DNA from: Providencia sp. PROV188
GTDB taxonomy: Bacteria; Pseudomonadota; Gammaproteobacteria; Enterobacterales; Enterobacteriaceae
Reading direction: 5' to 3'
Assembly: GCF_027595165.1 (NCBI RefSeq)
Contig: NZ_CP097291.1
Location: 496,001-560,000, forward strand
Length of the DNA: 64,000 nucleotides
A model generated the notes under the pieces. That model saw only the letters and a list, made by a program, of their open reading frames with translations. It searched no databases and was not told where the DNA came from. The position numbers and the translations under genes were made by a program. Below are positions 1-9,075 of this stretch, piece by piece (position 1 is the first letter of the stretch; each line of letters opens with the position of its first letter).

Positions 1-54
1 CTTCGGCGCAAATAATAATTATTAAATATTTATGACAATAATGGTTGAGATTAA

Positions 55-1701
55 ATGATGATGGCAAATAATAAAGTTGCCTACTTTAAGTGGTGCCTAT
101 TATTCGGTTTTGTACTCATAACCTATTTTCTTCCTCTCAATGGGCGCATGCTATGGCAGCCCGATGAGCTACGCTATGCAGAAATCAGCCGTGAGCTGAT
201 ATTAAGTAGCCATTGGAGCGTGCCTGAGCTGCTTGGTATCCGCTATTTTGAAAAGCCGATTTTTGGTTATTGGGTCGGTTCTTTCTTCCAAATGTTATTT
301 GGTGAAAACAATGTCTCGGTTCGGTTAGGTGTGGTGTTTAGCACCCTTATCAGCGGGTTATTTGTTTATCTTAGTGCAAAGATGGCATGGAAAAATAAAG
401 ATCTCGCGTTTAATGCGGTGCTTATTTATCTTTCCATGTTTATGATTTTGACCATTGGGACTTATAACATCCTTGACCCAATTGTGACCGCCTTTATTAC
501 GATGATTATCTTCTTTTTCCAATGGGGGATAACCACGACACAACGCGCTCATAAATTGTATGCCTATATTCTGATTGGCGTGGCATGCGGTTTAGGCGTT
601 ATGACAAAAGGCTTTTTAGTTTTAGTGCTTCCCGTTTTAGTGTGTTCCGTTAGCGCAATTTACTTTAAAAAGTTCAAAGACGTCTGCCTGTACGCATTAA
701 TTTCGATTCTTGTTGCCGTATTAGTTTGCTTACCGTGGGCGCTTACTATTGCAAGCCTAGAGCCAGATTATTGGAGCTACTTTTTCTGGGTTGAGCATAT
801 TCAGCGTTTTATGGCGGATAACGCACAAAACAAATCTCCGTTCTGGTTCTATATGCCGATTTTGTTGGCGGCGGTGCTTCCGTGGTTAGGTTACCTCTTC
901 TCATCCATTGCACACGCAGTTCGCGCGAGAGGCATGAACCTCTATTTCTTATTGTGGGCGGCGCTACCTTTCCTGTTTTTTAGTGTGACAAAAGGGAAGC
1001 TTCTCACCTATATTCTGCCGTGCATCGCACCCATCGCGATTTTGATGGCATCCTATTTGCAGCAGGTTTTAACTCAGAATAAAGTGGCTACTATTCGCCT
1101 GAATGCGCTGATAAACATCACGTTGGGTATCGCGGCGGCAGGGGCATTTATTGCATCACCTTATTTCCCTAAAATGAATTTATATCAAGGGGATGAAAGC
1201 TACAAAATGTGGATTGCCGCAGGGGCATTTCTGTTTTGGGCTGTGATGGGGGTAGTGTCATTTAACCGCAAATTCTGGTCATGGGCAGCCGCCTGTACGT
1301 TAGTACTCAGCCTCAGTATTGGGCATGTGATCCCTAAATATATTGAGAGCAATAACACCCCGCAAGGCGTGTTAACAAAATACCAAGATCAGCTACAAAA
1401 CCGCGCGGTACTTTTAACCAACAATGTGGGATTAGGCACTGCGTTGGCTTGGGTACTCAAACGCGATGACATTACCATGCTGTATCAAACGGGTGAGCTA
1501 GGCTACGGGCTGAATTACCCAGATGCGGAAAATCGTTTTTACCGTTTAGAGCAGCTACCAAGCTTGTTGGCGAGCCAAAATAACCGCAACGTTGCGGTGG
1601 TGGTTGATGCTTCGCAAAATGAAGTCATTGATGCTTTACCGGGTACGCCAATCATTATTAAAGAAGGTAAGTTAGTGATGGCTTTCTATGAAGGTCAGTA
1701 A
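55..1701 (+). CDS. arnT: Undecaprenyl phosphate-4-amino-4-deoxy-L-arabinose arabinosyltransferase (ArnT-type)
   Basis: Inner-membrane GT-C family glycosyltransferase that moves 4-amino-4-deoxy-L-arabinose from the undecaprenyl carrier to lipid A, lowering its negative charge and giving resistance to polymyxins and cationic peptides. The 548-residue length fits ArnT (about 550). The N-terminal half is a series of hydrophobic helices; the periplasmic-loop motif DELRYAEI near residue 38 and the MTKGF motif near residue 183 are typical. Three consecutive ATG-type codons crowd the start (ATG ATG ATG), so the exact first Met is uncertain. No other arn genes are adjacent, so this is either a detached or an additional arnT copy. 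A strong terminator follows. Confidence 0.9.
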   Translation: MMMANNKVAYFKWCLLFGFVLITYFLPLNGRMLWQPDELRYAEISRELILSSHWSVPELLGIRYFEKPIFGYWVGSFFQMLFGENNVSVRLGVVFSTLISGLFVYLSAKMAWKNKDLAFNAVLIYLSMFMILTIGTYNILDPIVTAFITMIIFFFQWGITTTQRAHKLYAYILIGVACGLGVMTKGFLVLVLPVLVCSVSAIYFKKFKDVCLYALISILVAVLVCLPWALTIASLEPDYWSYFFWVEHIQRFMADNAQNKSPFWFYMPILLAAVLPWLGYLFSSIAHAVRARGMNLYFLLWAALPFLFFSVTKGKLLTYILPCIAPIAILMASYLQQVLTQNKVATIRLNALINITLGIAAAGAFIASPYFPKMNLYQGDESYKMWIAAGAFLFWAVMGVVSFNRKFWSWAAACTLVLSLSIGHVIPKYIESNNTPQGVLTKYQDQLQNRAVLLTNNVGLGTALAWVLKRDDITMLYQTGELGYGLNYPDAENRFYRLEQLPSLLASQNNRNVAVVVDASQNEVIDALPGTPIIIKEGKLVMAFYEGQ

Positions 1702-1728
1702 ATTAACAGCCTGATAATAGCTTGAAGA

Positions 1729-1762
1729 AGAGCCGCACTACGAAAGTATGCGGCTCTTTTTT
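1729..1762 (+). terminator. Rho-independent terminator after arnT
   Basis: Perfect 9-bp stem AGAGCCGCA / TGCGGCTCT with an 11-nt loop, followed directly by a T-run. It lies 28 bp past the arnT stop. The leftward RND operon ends just beyond it and may use the same hairpin, though the T-run on that strand is poor. Confidence 0.9.
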
Positions 1763-1801
1763 CTGTTGATTAGAGTATTAATTCAAACATCGCTGAGAAC
1801 A

Positions 1802-2008
1802 CTATTTACGCCATCGGTTAGTTGCGTCGGAGCGCGTTTTCCATACCGGATAAGGATGATAAATCATCATCATTGCCACACTGTTGCTCATAGGATTAGC
1901 CACTGAACCTGCTGATTTGCTGTCATGAACTGACCGTTTCTCATGAACGCTTCGCTTTTCCTTGCGAGCGGGAACAAGTGAAAGATGGTTTAACGATGAT
2001 AAATTCAT
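1802..2008 (-). CDS. Hypothetical small protein coupled to the RND pump gene
   Basis: A 68-residue ORF whose ATG overlaps the TGA of the RND pump gene (ATGA). A good ribosome binding site GAGGAG sits 6 nt upstream, inside the last codons of the pump. This layout is typical of translational coupling, which is why I list it despite not recognising the protein. The product is basic, has no clear signal or membrane helix, and carries an internal direct repeat of the hexapeptide EKRSVH around residues 17-28. It could be a genuine small partner or regulator of the pump, or a spurious ORF that benefits from a chance Shine-Dalgarno. No function is assigned. Confidence 0.45.
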   Translation of the reverse strand: MNLSSLNHLSLVPARKEKRSVHEKRSVHDSKSAGSVANPMSNSVAMMMIYHPYPVWKTRSDATNRWRK

Positions 2009-5000
2009 GGTGCCGTCTCCTCAGAGTGTTTAATTAAACGGTTAGCTTCAGCCAGCTCATAACGTCTTGGGGTTAACGCTGTTGCGCTGTGATTACGTGC
2101 AAGCACGGAATAGATAGTTGGCAACACAAACAGGGTAAATAGCGTCCCCACCAACATGCCTGTGACAATCACCAAACCCAGCCCAAAGCGGCTATTTGCT
2201 CCAGCGCCAGTCGCGAACAGAAGAGGAACTAAACCGATAACCATTGCTGCCGTCGTCATCAAAATTGGGCGTAAACGGATTTGTGCTGCTTTTAAAATGG
2301 CATGGCGTTTATCTAACCCTTCGTTAGCTTGCAGCTCATTGGCAAACTCCACCATCAAGATCCCGTGTTTACTGATTAGCCCGATCAAGGTAACTAAGCC
2401 AATTTGGGTATAAATATTGAGGGTGGCATAACCCAATGCCAGCGGAATCAAGGCACCACAGATAGAAAGCGGAACGGTAATTAAGATAATCAACGGATCT
2501 ACTAAACTTTCATACTGAGCCGCGAGCACTAAATAGATAATGAGCAGCGCCGCCATAAACGCGAAGGCGAGGGTGTTTCCTTCTTGTTTATATTGGCGCG
2601 AATCAGATTGCCAATCATGGCTAAAACCAGCTGGCAGCTCACTGGCTATCTCATCGAGATACGCCACCGCTTGCCCTATGGTAACGCCCGGTGCAGGGAT
2701 CGCTTGGAAAATGGCGGCATTTTGCTGATTAAACTGAGACAATTTATTCGGCTCTACTTGCGTTGAAATATCCACCACCGTCGACAGCGGGATCATGCTG
2801 CCATCTTCGGACTTAACATAATGGCGGGATAACGCTTCAGGCGTCAGTCGCTGGCTGCGTAGGCTTTGCGGTATCACATCATAAGAGCGTCCATCCATGC
2901 CAAAGCGGTTGATATAATTCTCACCCACCAGCAACGTTAGGGACTCTCCAATATCCTGCATACGAATGCCTAAACTGTTGGCTTTCGAGCGATTAATGCG
3001 AACCTCAACCACAGGGTTGTTATAGTCGAGGTCGCTATCTACCACCATAAACAGGCCACTTTCACGCGCTTGCTGTTTAATCTCTTCCATGGTGCGATAC
3101 AGTACTGGATAATCTTGGGGGCTTTTTAGCACCATTTGAATAGGCAAGCCGCCCGTAGAGCCGGGTAATGCAGGTAACTGGAACACAAAGATACTGTTAC
3201 CTTCGACATCACCAACACGATTTTGTAAGTCTGATTGGATCGCCGACGCAGGGCGCTCTCGTTGCTCCCAAGACGTTAAATTTGTGCCTCCGAAACTGGC
3301 TGATGGGCCATCGGTACCGTTAATAATCCACGTACTTTCCGTTTCGGGTAGCTCCATAAACACATCGTGTAATTTACGGGAGAAACGCTCCACATACTCA
3401 AGGTTGGCATGCTGCGGAGATTTAATTGCCGTTAAGACGCTCGACTGGTCTTCAACAGGTGCCAGCTCCCGCGGTGCGGATTGATACAACATTGGCAGGC
3501 TGATCACGACACCGACAGCCAAAATTCCGGTGATCCAGCGGTTTTTCAATGAGAAATTCAGCACCGCCGTATAGTAATGGGCAAGGGTCTCGAAGAAGGT
3601 TTCTGCTATTCGCGCCATACGCCCTTCATTCTGTTTTGAGTTCAACATAAACGAACTCATCACCGGAGAAAGGGTTAACGCCACGATGCCAGATACAATC
3701 ACCGCGCCCGCCAATGTGAGCGCAAACTCTTTAAATAATGCCCCTGTTAATCCAGACATTAAGCCAATCGGTGCATACACCGCAGCGAGGGTAATCGTCA
3801 TCGCGATAACGGGACCTGCTACCTCACGGGCGCCGATCAAGGCCGCCAGAACAGGGGATTTTCCTTCCTCAATATGGCGATGCACGTTTTCCACCACCAC
3901 AATGGCATCATCTACCACCAACCCAATCGCCAGTACCATCGCCAGTAAGGTCAGCAAGTTAATACTAAAGCCGAACGCCATCATCAATGCCGCTGCACCC
4001 AGCATGGACAGCGGGATGGCAAGAATAGGTATAATTACGCTGCGAATCGAACCAAGGCACAGATAAATCACGGCGATAACAATCAGTAGGGCTTCAACAA
4101 GGGTTTGGATCACTTGGTCGATGGAGGCTTTAATAAACCGTGAAGTTTCAAAGGCCATTTCCACTTTTACCCCCGGCGGCAGGGTTTTGATGATATCTGG
4201 CATTAACTTATTCATGCCATCTACAATCACCAGCGGGTTACCGGTTGGCGTGGCAAACAAACCTAAGTAAATGGCAGGTTCCCCATTCATTAAGCCACTG
4301 GTTTCTGTAGATGCAGCCCCCAGCTCAATGGTACCCACATCCTTTAAGCGCACCAATCCGTTACCATCATTGCGGATCACCAAATCGCGAAATTCATCCA
4401 CATTGGTTAAATCGGTGTTCACATACACGTTAGAAATGACAAACTCACCTTTCACCTTACCGGGAGCTGCTTGATAGTTATTTTGGCGCACCGCTTGGGC
4501 GACCTCAGCCGCTGAAATGCCGCGACCAGCGAGCTTATCCGCATCCAGCCATAAACGCATCGCCAGTTGTTGCCCGCCAAATACCTGCACTTTCGCTACG
4601 CCATCAATGGCGGAATACATTGGTTCTACCACGCGGGAAAGGTAATCGGTTAGTGCGGGAATCGAAAGTTCGGTACTGGAAAAACCAATATAAGCGACGG
4701 CAGTGGACTCTCCTGAAGAGAGCTCAATCACAGGGTCATAGGCCTCTTTCGGTAACTTATAACGTACTTGGTTCACCTTCGCCATCACTTGGGTGAGAGC
4801 TTGGGTTGAATCGCGGTTTAGCTCCATGCGCACCGTCACAAGGCTGCTGCCTTGAACGGATGATGAGAATAGGTAATCAACCCCTTCAACGGAAGAGACC
4901 GCTTGGGCAATCGGCTGAGTCACAAACCCCTGCATTAATTTTGCCGATGCGCCCGGATATTGCGTGGTAATTGTGATGGTTGAACTTTCTAATTGAGGAT

Positions 5001-5109
5001 ATTGGCGAATGGGTAATTTACTCAGCGCAAACAGCCCGATCAATACAATCAAGGCACTGACGACTAAAGCCAATACCGGTCGGCGCACAAACAGGTCCGT
5101 AAATTTCAT
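2005..5109 (-). CDS. RND (HAE1 family) multidrug efflux permease
   Basis: Proton-driven inner-membrane drug exporter of the AcrB class, 1034 residues from the start chosen here. That start (MKFTDLFVRRPVL) has an AAGGA site and lies 10 bp after the adaptor stop; a longer reading frame runs back into the adaptor and lacks support. The protein shows the usual order: TM1, periplasmic porter/docking region, TM2-6 with the TM4 proton-relay pair Asp400-Asp401 (motif GLVVDDAIVVVENV), a second porter half and TM7-12 with the conserved TM10 Lys (motif LISKHGILM). It needs the adaptor gene upstream and an outer-membrane factor such as TolC, which is not encoded here. Its promoter carries a SoxR box. Confidence 0.93.
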   Translation of the reverse strand: MKFTDLFVRRPVLALVVSALIVLIGLFALSKLPIRQYPQLESSTITITTQYPGASAKLMQGFVTQPIAQAVSSVEGVDYLFSSSVQGSSLVTVRMELNRDSTQALTQVMAKVNQVRYKLPKEAYDPVIELSSGESTAVAYIGFSSTELSIPALTDYLSRVVEPMYSAIDGVAKVQVFGGQQLAMRLWLDADKLAGRGISAAEVAQAVRQNNYQAAPGKVKGEFVISNVYVNTDLTNVDEFRDLVIRNDGNGLVRLKDVGTIELGAASTETSGLMNGEPAIYLGLFATPTGNPLVIVDGMNKLMPDIIKTLPPGVKVEMAFETSRFIKASIDQVIQTLVEALLIVIAVIYLCLGSIRSVIIPILAIPLSMLGAAALMMAFGFSINLLTLLAMVLAIGLVVDDAIVVVENVHRHIEEGKSPVLAALIGAREVAGPVIAMTITLAAVYAPIGLMSGLTGALFKEFALTLAGAVIVSGIVALTLSPVMSSFMLNSKQNEGRMARIAETFFETLAHYYTAVLNFSLKNRWITGILAVGVVISLPMLYQSAPRELAPVEDQSSVLTAIKSPQHANLEYVERFSRKLHDVFMELPETESTWIINGTDGPSASFGGTNLTSWEQRERPASAIQSDLQNRVGDVEGNSIFVFQLPALPGSTGGLPIQMVLKSPQDYPVLYRTMEEIKQQARESGLFMVVDSDLDYNNPVVEVRINRSKANSLGIRMQDIGESLTLLVGENYINRFGMDGRSYDVIPQSLRSQRLTPEALSRHYVKSEDGSMIPLSTVVDISTQVEPNKLSQFNQQNAAIFQAIPAPGVTIGQAVAYLDEIASELPAGFSHDWQSDSRQYKQEGNTLAFAFMAALLIIYLVLAAQYESLVDPLIILITVPLSICGALIPLALGYATLNIYTQIGLVTLIGLISKHGILMVEFANELQANEGLDKRHAILKAAQIRLRPILMTTAAMVIGLVPLLFATGAGANSRFGLGLVIVTGMLVGTLFTLFVLPTIYSVLARNHSATALTPRRYELAEANRLIKHSEETAP

Positions 5110-5119
5110 AGCACCGTCC

Positions 5120-6229
5120 TTAGGAACCTTGCGGAGTTTCAGATAATGTATTTTGAGCGATAGGGGTAATGGCAGAGCCATTATTCAGACGTAGCTGGCC
5201 AGAACTGACCACTTGGTCGCCCTCGGCAAGTCCGTGCTCAATTTCGATATTGCCATCAAAACGCTGCCCCGTTTTCACGGAAACGCGTTTGACCGTCATG
5301 GTGTCCCCAGTACCTTCAGCGATAAATACCGTATCCCCATAAGCGGTGTAAGTGACCGCTGTTTCAGGAATGGTCAGCACTGCATTGTTTGCTTGTCGCA
5401 CCACAGTGACATTGGCGTACATACCCGCTTTTAGCTTGCCATTGCTGTTATCGAGCGTAGCTTGCAACGCAATTGTTCGGGATTTGCCAATCAACGGATC
5501 AATCGCCGTCACTTTGGCGGGGAATGGGGTTTCGGGGTAAGCATCGACGGTGATATCCACCACTTGTCCTTGATGCAATTCCGGGGAGGCTTGCTCATCC
5601 AATGAGAAATTCAGCTTCAACGTTTGGGTATCCACAAGGCTGGCTATCGCTTCACCAGGACTAAGGTATTGCCCTTCATGGACTTGGCGAATACCAATCG
5701 TGCCATCGAATGGGGCATGAATGGCTTTTTGCGCAATCAGTGCTTGGGTCTGCTGAATCAGCCCTTGTGCCATATCGCGCTCGGCACGGGTGCTATCCAC
5801 CTGCGCTTCTGCCACTAAATGTTGCGCAGACAGAGAACGGGTTCTGTCATATAGGCGGGCAGCATTGCGGTATTGTGCTTGATAGCGAGCTAAATCTGCA
5901 CGTTCCACCGCATCATTGAGCTGCACTAATAATTGCCCTTTTTTGACCTGTTGACCGGATTCAAAACCAATTTTGGTGATGCGCCCACTGGTTTCTGCGG
6001 CTACAAACACCTGACTACCCGCTTCTAATTCCCCCACACCGTAAAAAGTGCGTGGAGCATTAGCCAAGGTGACGGGAGCAAGAGCCACTTTCACTGGAGG
6101 ATGCTGATAAGCCGCTTGTGGCTTATCGTCTGAGCTGGCGTAAGTCGAGTAAATGGCGGCTCCTCCACCTACGGAGAGAAGCCCTGCACATAGCAAAGTT
6201 AGCGTTTTTTTATTCATTATCATTGGCAT
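5120..6229 (-). CDS. RND efflux periplasmic adaptor (membrane fusion protein)
   Basis: HlyD/AcrA-type adaptor of 369 residues that bridges the RND permease and an outer-membrane channel. An N-terminal hydrophobic segment (about residues 7-25, with LLCAGLLSVGGGAAIYS) acts as signal or anchor; there is no clear lipobox. It is followed by the split lipoyl domain (GSQVFVAAETSGRI ... APFDGTIGIRQVHEGQYL), a coiled-coil hairpin (about residues 110-165, with RADLARYQAQYRNAARL) and beta-barrel and membrane-proximal domains. It is the first gene of the leftward operon. Starts at residue 1, 3 (MIMNKK) or 5 are all possible because no strong ribosome site separates them. Confidence 0.9.
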   Translation of the reverse strand: MPMIMNKKTLTLLCAGLLSVGGGAAIYSTYASSDDKPQAAYQHPPVKVALAPVTLANAPRTFYGVGELEAGSQVFVAAETSGRITKIGFESGQQVKKGQLLVQLNDAVERADLARYQAQYRNAARLYDRTRSLSAQHLVAEAQVDSTRAERDMAQGLIQQTQALIAQKAIHAPFDGTIGIRQVHEGQYLSPGEAIASLVDTQTLKLNFSLDEQASPELHQGQVVDITVDAYPETPFPAKVTAIDPLIGKSRTIALQATLDNSNGKLKAGMYANVTVVRQANNAVLTIPETAVTYTAYGDTVFIAEGTGDTMTVKRVSVKTGQRFDGNIEIEHGLAEGDQVVSSGQLRLNNGSAITPIAQNTLSETPQGS

Positions 6230-6256
6230 CTTAAATTGACAATTAAAGAGGCTGGC

Positions 6257-6287
6257 ACTATAAAACCTTAAGTTAAGTTGAGGTCAA
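6257..6287 (-). promoter_or_regulatory. SoxR-dependent promoter of the RND efflux operon
   Basis: On the minus strand, -35 TTGACC and -10 TATAGT are separated by exactly 19 bp, the overlong spacer used by MerR-family activators. The spacer is filled by CCTCAACTTAACTTAAGG (6266-6283), which matches the canonical soxS SoxR box CCTCAAGTTAACTTGAGG at 16 of 18 positions. The promoter points into the adaptor gene, with the start site expected near 6250. The spacing and box are seen directly; binding by the adjacent SoxR is inference. Confidence 0.85.
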
Positions 6288-6303
6288 TAGGGGGAAAGAA
6301 GAA

Positions 6304-6801
6304 ATGGTGGGTAAAACCATGAATACGATAAAAACGCGAAAAATTGCCGCTGAAAAGGTGGATTTTTCACGGGCACTGACGGTAGGAGAAGTGGCTAAGC
6401 GCGCAGGCGTTCCGGTTTCTACCGTACATTTCTATGAGGCGAAAGGGCTGATTCAAAGTACCCGAACACAAGGGAATCAACGGCGTTTTCCACCTGTGGT
6501 TTTACGCTACATTGCCATTATCAAAGTGGCACAAAGCACAGGTATTCCCCTCAAAGAGATCCAAGATGCACTGGGGCAGTTTCCGGCAAACAGCAAGTTG
6601 ACCGCGGAAGAGTGGAAAGGGATGTCAACGGAATGGAAAAGTTCATTAGATAGACGAATCAAACAGTTAACTCGATTGCGCAATGAGTTGGATCACTGTA
6701 TTGGTTGTGGTTGTTTGTCTCTCAAAGATTGCCCATTGCGCAACCCTGAAGATATCTTAGGTCATCAGGGTTCGGGCGCCCAAATCCTCGAACGTCCTTA
6801 A
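6304..6801 (+). CDS. soxR: Redox-sensitive transcriptional activator SoxR
   Basis: MerR-family sensor of redox-cycling compounds and nitric oxide. N-terminal winged HTH ([20 protein letters not shown], about residues 25-45), a dimerisation helix, and the [2Fe-2S] ligands Cys132, Cys135, Cys137 and Cys143 in the SoxR signature [12 protein letters not shown]. Length is 165 residues against about 154 in E. coli, the difference being N-terminal; Met6 is an alternative start. It is divergent from an RND efflux operon whose promoter contains a SoxR box in a 19-bp spacer. No soxS lies next to it in this window, so it probably activates the pump directly. Confidence 0.95.
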   Translation: MVGKTMNTIKTRKIAAEKVDFSRALTVGEVAKRAGVPVSTVHFYEAKGLIQSTRTQGNQRRFPPVVLRYIAIIKVAQSTGIPLKEIQDALGQFPANSKLTAEEWKGMSTEWKSSLDRRIKQLTRLRNELDHCIGCGCLSLKDCPLRNPEDILGHQGSGAQILERP

Positions 6802-6822
6802 ATCACACTTTTCACTATCTGG

Positions 6823-6850
6823 ATAGCCACGGCAAGATGTGGCTATTTGT
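6823..6850 (+). terminator. Probable terminator after soxR
   Basis: Inverted repeat ATAGCCAC / GTGGCTAT with an 8-nt loop, followed by a short T-rich tract, 21 bp past the soxR stop. Confidence 0.7.
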
Positions 6851-6995
6851 TCTGTATTATCATCATGTTATTAAATAAATAGCCGCGCTGTGTGGATAAT
6901 CTTTGCGCATATGGGCTACAGGCTTTTGCCTTTTTTGCGTAATGATTCGTCATGTTAATTTTTTGTGAACGAATGAGAGCAAAGAGGGCACAGTG

Positions 6996-7781
6996 ATGAA
7001 AGGTCTGAATAATAAAATTGCCATCGTGACGGGTGGTGCAACCAAAATCGGCGCAACCGTGGCAAAAATCTTATGTTCCTATGGGGTCAAAGTCACCATT
7101 TTTGATATCGACAAAACCAATGGGGAAATTGTGGCGCAATCGGAGCCCAACATTGATTTTCTACCCGTAGATATCACTGATGACCAACAGTTAAAGCAAG
7201 GTATTGACCGCGTTGCGCAAAAATATGGTCAACTCGATTTTTTGGTTAATCTGGCCGCCACCTATCTGGATGACGGTCAAGCCTCTTCACGTCAAGACTG
7301 GCTAACGGCATTAAATATCAATGTGGTGAGCGCTGTGATGGCAGCGCAATTTGCCAAGCCCCATCTAGCCAAAGCGGGCAAAGGTGCAATTGTAAACTTC
7401 ACCAGTATCTCCTCTTCGGTGGCGCAAACAGGTCGCTGGCTCTATCCCGCATCGAAAGCCGCCATGCTAGAAGTGACGCGTAGCCAAGCGATGGATTATG
7501 CCCCCGACGGTATTCGCGTCAATTCTGTTTCCCCCGGTTGGACATGGTCTCGGGTGATGGACGAATTGACGGGTGGCGATCGCCAAAAAACCGACCGTGT
7601 CGCGGCGGATTATCATCTTTTACAACGTGTTGGCGACCCTGAAGAGGTGGCTCAAGTTGTGGCATTCCTACTGTCTGAGCTAGCGAGTTTTGTCACTGGC
7701 GCAGATTACGCGGTCGATGGTGGATACTCCGCCATGGGACCTGAACAGGCGAAACCCGCCATTCCCCGTCTTGCTGAATAA
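6996..7781 (+). CDS. Short-chain dehydrogenase/reductase (indole-catabolism operon)
   Basis: Classical SDR of about 261 residues. The Rossmann motif GGATKIG (TGxxxGxG-like) is at the N-terminus, an NLAA segment replaces the usual NNAG, and the catalytic pair is Tyr150-Lys154 (YPASK) after the Ser-rich FTSISSS strand. ATG at 6996 is preferred over the GTG three bases earlier because GAGGG lies 7 nt upstream. It is the first gene of a six-gene operon with a StyA/StyB-like oxygenase pair. SDRs occur in known indole-oxidation clusters (iif/ind type), where they act on the dihydroxylated indoline. A role oxidising 2,3-dihydroxyindoline or dioxindole towards isatin is inference. Confidence 0.8.
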   Translation: MKGLNNKIAIVTGGATKIGATVAKILCSYGVKVTIFDIDKTNGEIVAQSEPNIDFLPVDITDDQQLKQGIDRVAQKYGQLDFLVNLAATYLDDGQASSRQDWLTALNINVVSAVMAAQFAKPHLAKAGKGAIVNFTSISSSVAQTGRWLYPASKAAMLEVTRSQAMDYAPDGIRVNSVSPGWTWSRVMDELTGGDRQKTDRVAADYHLLQRVGDPEEVAQVVAFLLSELASFVTGADYAVDGGYSAMGPEQAKPAIPRLAE

Positions 7782-7816
7782 GACACCCTGATTTTAATTT
7801 TATCGAGGAATTCACT

Positions 7817-9064
7817 ATGCGTCGTATTGCAATCGTAGGTGGTGGTCAGGCGGGTATGCCATTGGCATTAGGGCTGCTGGACAAAGGTTATGACGTGACG
7901 GTTGCCACCAATCGTACTCCAGATGATGTGAAAAATGGTCGCGTGATGTCCAGCCAATGTATGTTCGATATTTCGCTGCAATTTGAGCGCGATTTAGGGA
8001 TCAACTTCTGGGAAGACAAATGTCCGCCAGTAGAAGGTATTGGTTTTACTGTCCCGCATCCTGAAAAGGCAGGTGAAAAAGCCATTAGCTGGCGCTCACG
8101 TATCGATAATTATGCTCAAGCCGTTGATCAGCGTATCAAAATGCCTTATTGGCTGGAGTTATTTGCCGCTCGTGGTGGCAATTTGATGATTGAAGATGTG
8201 GGCATAGCAGAGTTAGAAAAACTCGCTGAAACTCACGATTTAGTGATTTTAGCGGGAGGAAAAGGGGAAATCGTTAAGCTGCTAGAACGTGACCCTATTC
8301 GTTCTCCGTATGATAAACCTCAGCGTGCATTAGCGCTCACGTACGTTCACGGCATGCTGCCAACCCCTGAATTTTCACAAGTCTCCTTCAACCTAATACC
8401 GGGTGTGGGGGAGTACTTTGTGTTCCCATCTCTAACCAATAGCGGCGACTGCCACATCATGGTTTTTGAAGGTGTACCGGGTGGGCCGATGGATCAGTGG
8501 GGAGAAGCACGTACACCACAAGAACATTTGGCCTACAGCAAAAAAATCATCGATACCTATTTACCGTGGGAAGCAGAGCGCTGCCGCCATGTGGAGTTAA
8601 CTGACGAAAATGGCATTCTGGCAGGGCGCTTTGCCCCAACAGTCCGTAAGCCAGTTCTCACGCTGCCATCAGGCAAAATTGTCTTTGGTTTAGGGGATGC
8701 ATTAGTGACCAACGATCCACTGACTGGACAAGGATCGAATAACGCCACGAAAGCCAGCAAAGTCTACTACGACGCTATTTTAGCCCGTGGTGACAAGCCG
8801 TATACGGCGGAGTGGATGAACGACACGTTTGAGCAATTCTGGAAATACGGTCGCCATGTGGTGGAGTGGACGAATGCTCTATTGGCGCCGCCACAGCCGC
8901 ATGTTCTTAATGCATTAGGCGCAGCGCAACAACTGCCAACCTTAGCGCACACCATCGCGAACGCCTTTAACTATCCGCCAGTTCTTGCACCATGGTGGCA
9001 TGATGCCCATGCCTGCGATGCCTATATTCAATCGCTGATGCAAGAAGAAGTTCGCGCTTCGTAG
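7817..9064 (+). CDS. StyA-type FAD monooxygenase, probable indole oxygenase
   Basis: Two-component group E flavoprotein monooxygenase of 415 residues, the usual size for styrene/indole monooxygenase oxygenase components. The N-terminal dinucleotide fold has GGGQAGMPLALGL, and the second FAD-binding motif is the GD box (FGLGDALVTNDPLTGQGSNN, about residues 294-313). Such enzymes epoxidise styrene or indole using FADH2 supplied by a partner reductase, encoded here by the next gene. The neighbours (SDR, isatin-hydrolase-like cyclase, AraC regulator) point to indole as substrate rather than styrene. The first product would be indole 2,3-epoxide or indoxyl. Good ribosome site (GAGGAA). Confidence 0.85.
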   Translation: MRRIAIVGGGQAGMPLALGLLDKGYDVTVATNRTPDDVKNGRVMSSQCMFDISLQFERDLGINFWEDKCPPVEGIGFTVPHPEKAGEKAISWRSRIDNYAQAVDQRIKMPYWLELFAARGGNLMIEDVGIAELEKLAETHDLVILAGGKGEIVKLLERDPIRSPYDKPQRALALTYVHGMLPTPEFSQVSFNLIPGVGEYFVFPSLTNSGDCHIMVFEGVPGGPMDQWGEARTPQEHLAYSKKIIDTYLPWEAERCRHVELTDENGILAGRFAPTVRKPVLTLPSGKIVFGLGDALVTNDPLTGQGSNNATKASKVYYDAILARGDKPYTAEWMNDTFEQFWKYGRHVVEWTNALLAPPQPHVLNALGAAQQLPTLAHTIANAFNYPPVLAPWWHDAHACDAYIQSLMQEEVRAS

Positions 9065-9075
9065 GAGAAATCAGT

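Noticed and set aside
3686..4066. 126-codon ORF antisense to the RND pump
   Set aside because: Ala/Thr/Ile-rich mirror of transmembrane codons; no ribosome site.
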